Assembly: GCA_013414765.1 (NCBI GenBank)
Contig: CP058708.1
Coordinates: 2,041,553-2,105,552, forward strand
Direction: 5' to 3'
Source: Candidatus Accumulibacter cognatus
GTDB taxonomy: Bacteria; Pseudomonadota; Gammaproteobacteria; Burkholderiales; Rhodocyclaceae
Length of the DNA: 64,000 nucleotides
The notes under the pieces were generated by a model. That model was not told the origin of the DNA. It saw only the letters and a program-made list of their open reading frames with translations, and made no database searches. The position numbers and the translations under genes were made by a program. This document shows positions 62,981-64,000 of this stretch, one piece after another (the stretch's first letter is position 1; each line of letters opens with the position of its first letter).

Positions 62981-64000
62981 AACGTCAGTTCAGGATAAGG
63001 AAGCTCGAAATGTAGCGCTAAGAGGTTGATGTGAAACGGATGAGCAGGAATGCTGTCTTGGCAAGTTGGGTGCACAACCTGATCAACCACGTCACACGGA
63101 GGCTCTCATCATGGACGATCTTACCGAGACTTACTGCCTGATAGACGACTTTTACAAAGCGATCGAACCCCAACTGAACGCCCGGCTGCTGACCGATGGC
63201 AAGCGTCATCGGTCGAGAAAATGTAGCCTCTCCCTACCGGAATTGATGACGCTGGTGGTGCTGTTCCATCAGATTCGCTACCGGCAGTTCAAATCCTTCT
63301 ATCTGAATCATGTGTGCCAACACCTGCGCGCCGAATTTCCCCAGCTTCCGACGTATCAGCGGTGTGTCGAGTGGCTACAACGCTGCGCAATAGCGCTGGC
63401 CGCCCTGTTCGAGGCGCTCACGGGCAAGTGCTCCGGAGTGTCGATTGCCGATTCGACCCCCATCGCCGTCTGCGAAAACCTGCGGATTTCTTCTCACCGG
63501 GTATTCCAGGGGATGGCGGCGCGGGGCAAGAGTTCTACCGGCTGGTTTTTCGGGTTCAAACTCCATCTGGTCATCAATCACTTGGGCGAGTGGCTGGGTG
63601 TCAAACTCACGCCTGGCAATGTCGATGACCGCAAGCCCTTGTGCGACTTTGCCAATCGGCTCTTTGGCAAACTGTATGCCGACAAGGGCTATATCGCCAA
63701 GTGGCTGACTGCCTTCTTGAGGAACCTTGGCATTGATCTGGTGACCAGGGTCAAGAAAAACATGAAGCCCGTCGCCCTGACTCCCTTCGACGAGGCGATG
63801 CTACGGCAGCGATCCCTCGTGGAAACCGTCATCGACGAACTGAAAAATCTCTGTCAGGTAGAGCACACCCGCCATCGCTCGCCCATCAATTTCACCGTCA
63901 ATTTGCTGGCCGGCCTCATCGCCTATTGCCTCATGCCAAACAAACCCAGACTGTCGCTGCAGGACATCCGCCGGCTCTCCAAACCCCCAAAACTTATCCC
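62981..64000 (+). mobile_element. IS982-family insertion sequence, copy 2, right end outside the window
   Basis: Starts AACGTCAGTTCAGGATAA at 62981, one base different from copy 1, and continues to the last base of the window, which lies inside the expected right terminal repeat (CTTATCC). It is inserted in the IS21 element and is in the opposite orientation to copy 1. Confidence 0.9.
63111..64000 (+). CDS. IS982-family transposase (copy 2), last codons beyond the window
   Basis: Starts MDDLTETYCLIDDFYKAIEP behind ACGGAGG and is open for 296 codons to the window end. By comparison with copy 1 only one or two residues and the stop are missing. DDE region: CSGVSIADSTPIAVCENLRI, GWFFGFKLHLVINHLGEWLG, KLYADKGYIAKWL and LVETVIDELKNLCQVEH. 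The two copies differ at roughly one residue in ten, so they are not a very recent duplication of one another. Confidence 0.92.
   Translation, partial: MDDLTETYCLIDDFYKAIEPQLNARLLTDGKRHRSRKCSLSLPELMTLVVLFHQIRYRQFKSFYLNHVCQHLRAEFPQLPTYQRCVEWLQRCAIALAALFEALTGKCSGVSIADSTPIAVCENLRISSHRVFQGMAARGKSSTGWFFGFKLHLVINHLGEWLGVKLTPGNVDDRKPLCDFANRLFGKLYADKGYIAKWLTAFLRNLGIDLVTRVKKNMKPVALTPFDEAMLRQRSLVETVIDELKNLCQVEHTRHRSPINFTVNLLAGLIAYCLMPNKPRLSLQDIRRLSKPPKLI

Overview
The window is GC-rich, gene-dense bacterial DNA that reads as a betaproteobacterium. The housekeeping cluster (DAHP synthase, Mfd, sirtuin, paired OmpA proteins, MTA/SAH deaminase, UbiG, Gph) and the very heavy IS load would fit a Rhodocyclales genome such as the Candidatus Accumulibacter group. 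That assignment is inference from gene content and style; no rRNA, tRNA or other marker is present to confirm it.

Layout. (1) 1-1898 is a putative transposase cut by the window edge, then 2253-3278 a 1-phosphofructokinase-type sugar kinase. (2) 3493-12241 is a minus-strand operon that I regard as the most interesting unit. Its order is a small secreted beta-rich protein, a second small exported protein, a CsgG/HfaB-like lipoprotein, a 1672-residue TPR-CHAT protein with about 15 near-identical 138-bp repeats, and two unrecognised proteins. The leader can sequester the first Shine-Dalgarno, and a strong hairpin separates genes one and two. (3) 12240-17254 is an IS graveyard with two intact elements. 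(4) 17438-23405 is a two-gene SNF2 helicase unit. (5) 23477-24779 is a cobalt-type nitrile hydratase/thiocyanate hydrolase-like enzyme split over three genes, with its own promoter.

(6) 24958-41947 is mostly ordinary chromosome: a GGDEF protein with a degenerate active site, an EcsC-like protein, a methyltransferase, a K+ channel, a CYTH-CHAD protein, MgtE, AroG, Mfd, a Sir2 deacylase, OmpA, an amidohydrolase, a second OmpA and UbiG. It ends where gph is cut off by transposase debris.

(7) 42160-64000 is a second accessory block bounded by two oppositely oriented IS982 copies. It holds IS91, IS1182, IS630, IS4, IS5, ISAs1, group II intron and IS21 material, much of it nested. Islands of real genes lie between: an ACT-domain protein, a di-haem cytochrome c, a DUF4157 protein with two HExxH motifs, and a FIST/PAS-GGDEF-EAL-CZB pair. 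A frameshifted nadC and a truncated glutamate-synthase-like gene are also present. Short upstream sequences recur in front of several accessory genes: a promoter module shared by the hydratase and DUF4157 genes, and a 150-bp repeat before the ACT and FIST genes. Intact TIRs and target duplications were read directly for ISAs1 (10 bp), IS982 (6-7 bp), IS1182 (CTAG) and the IS5-family copy (9 bp).
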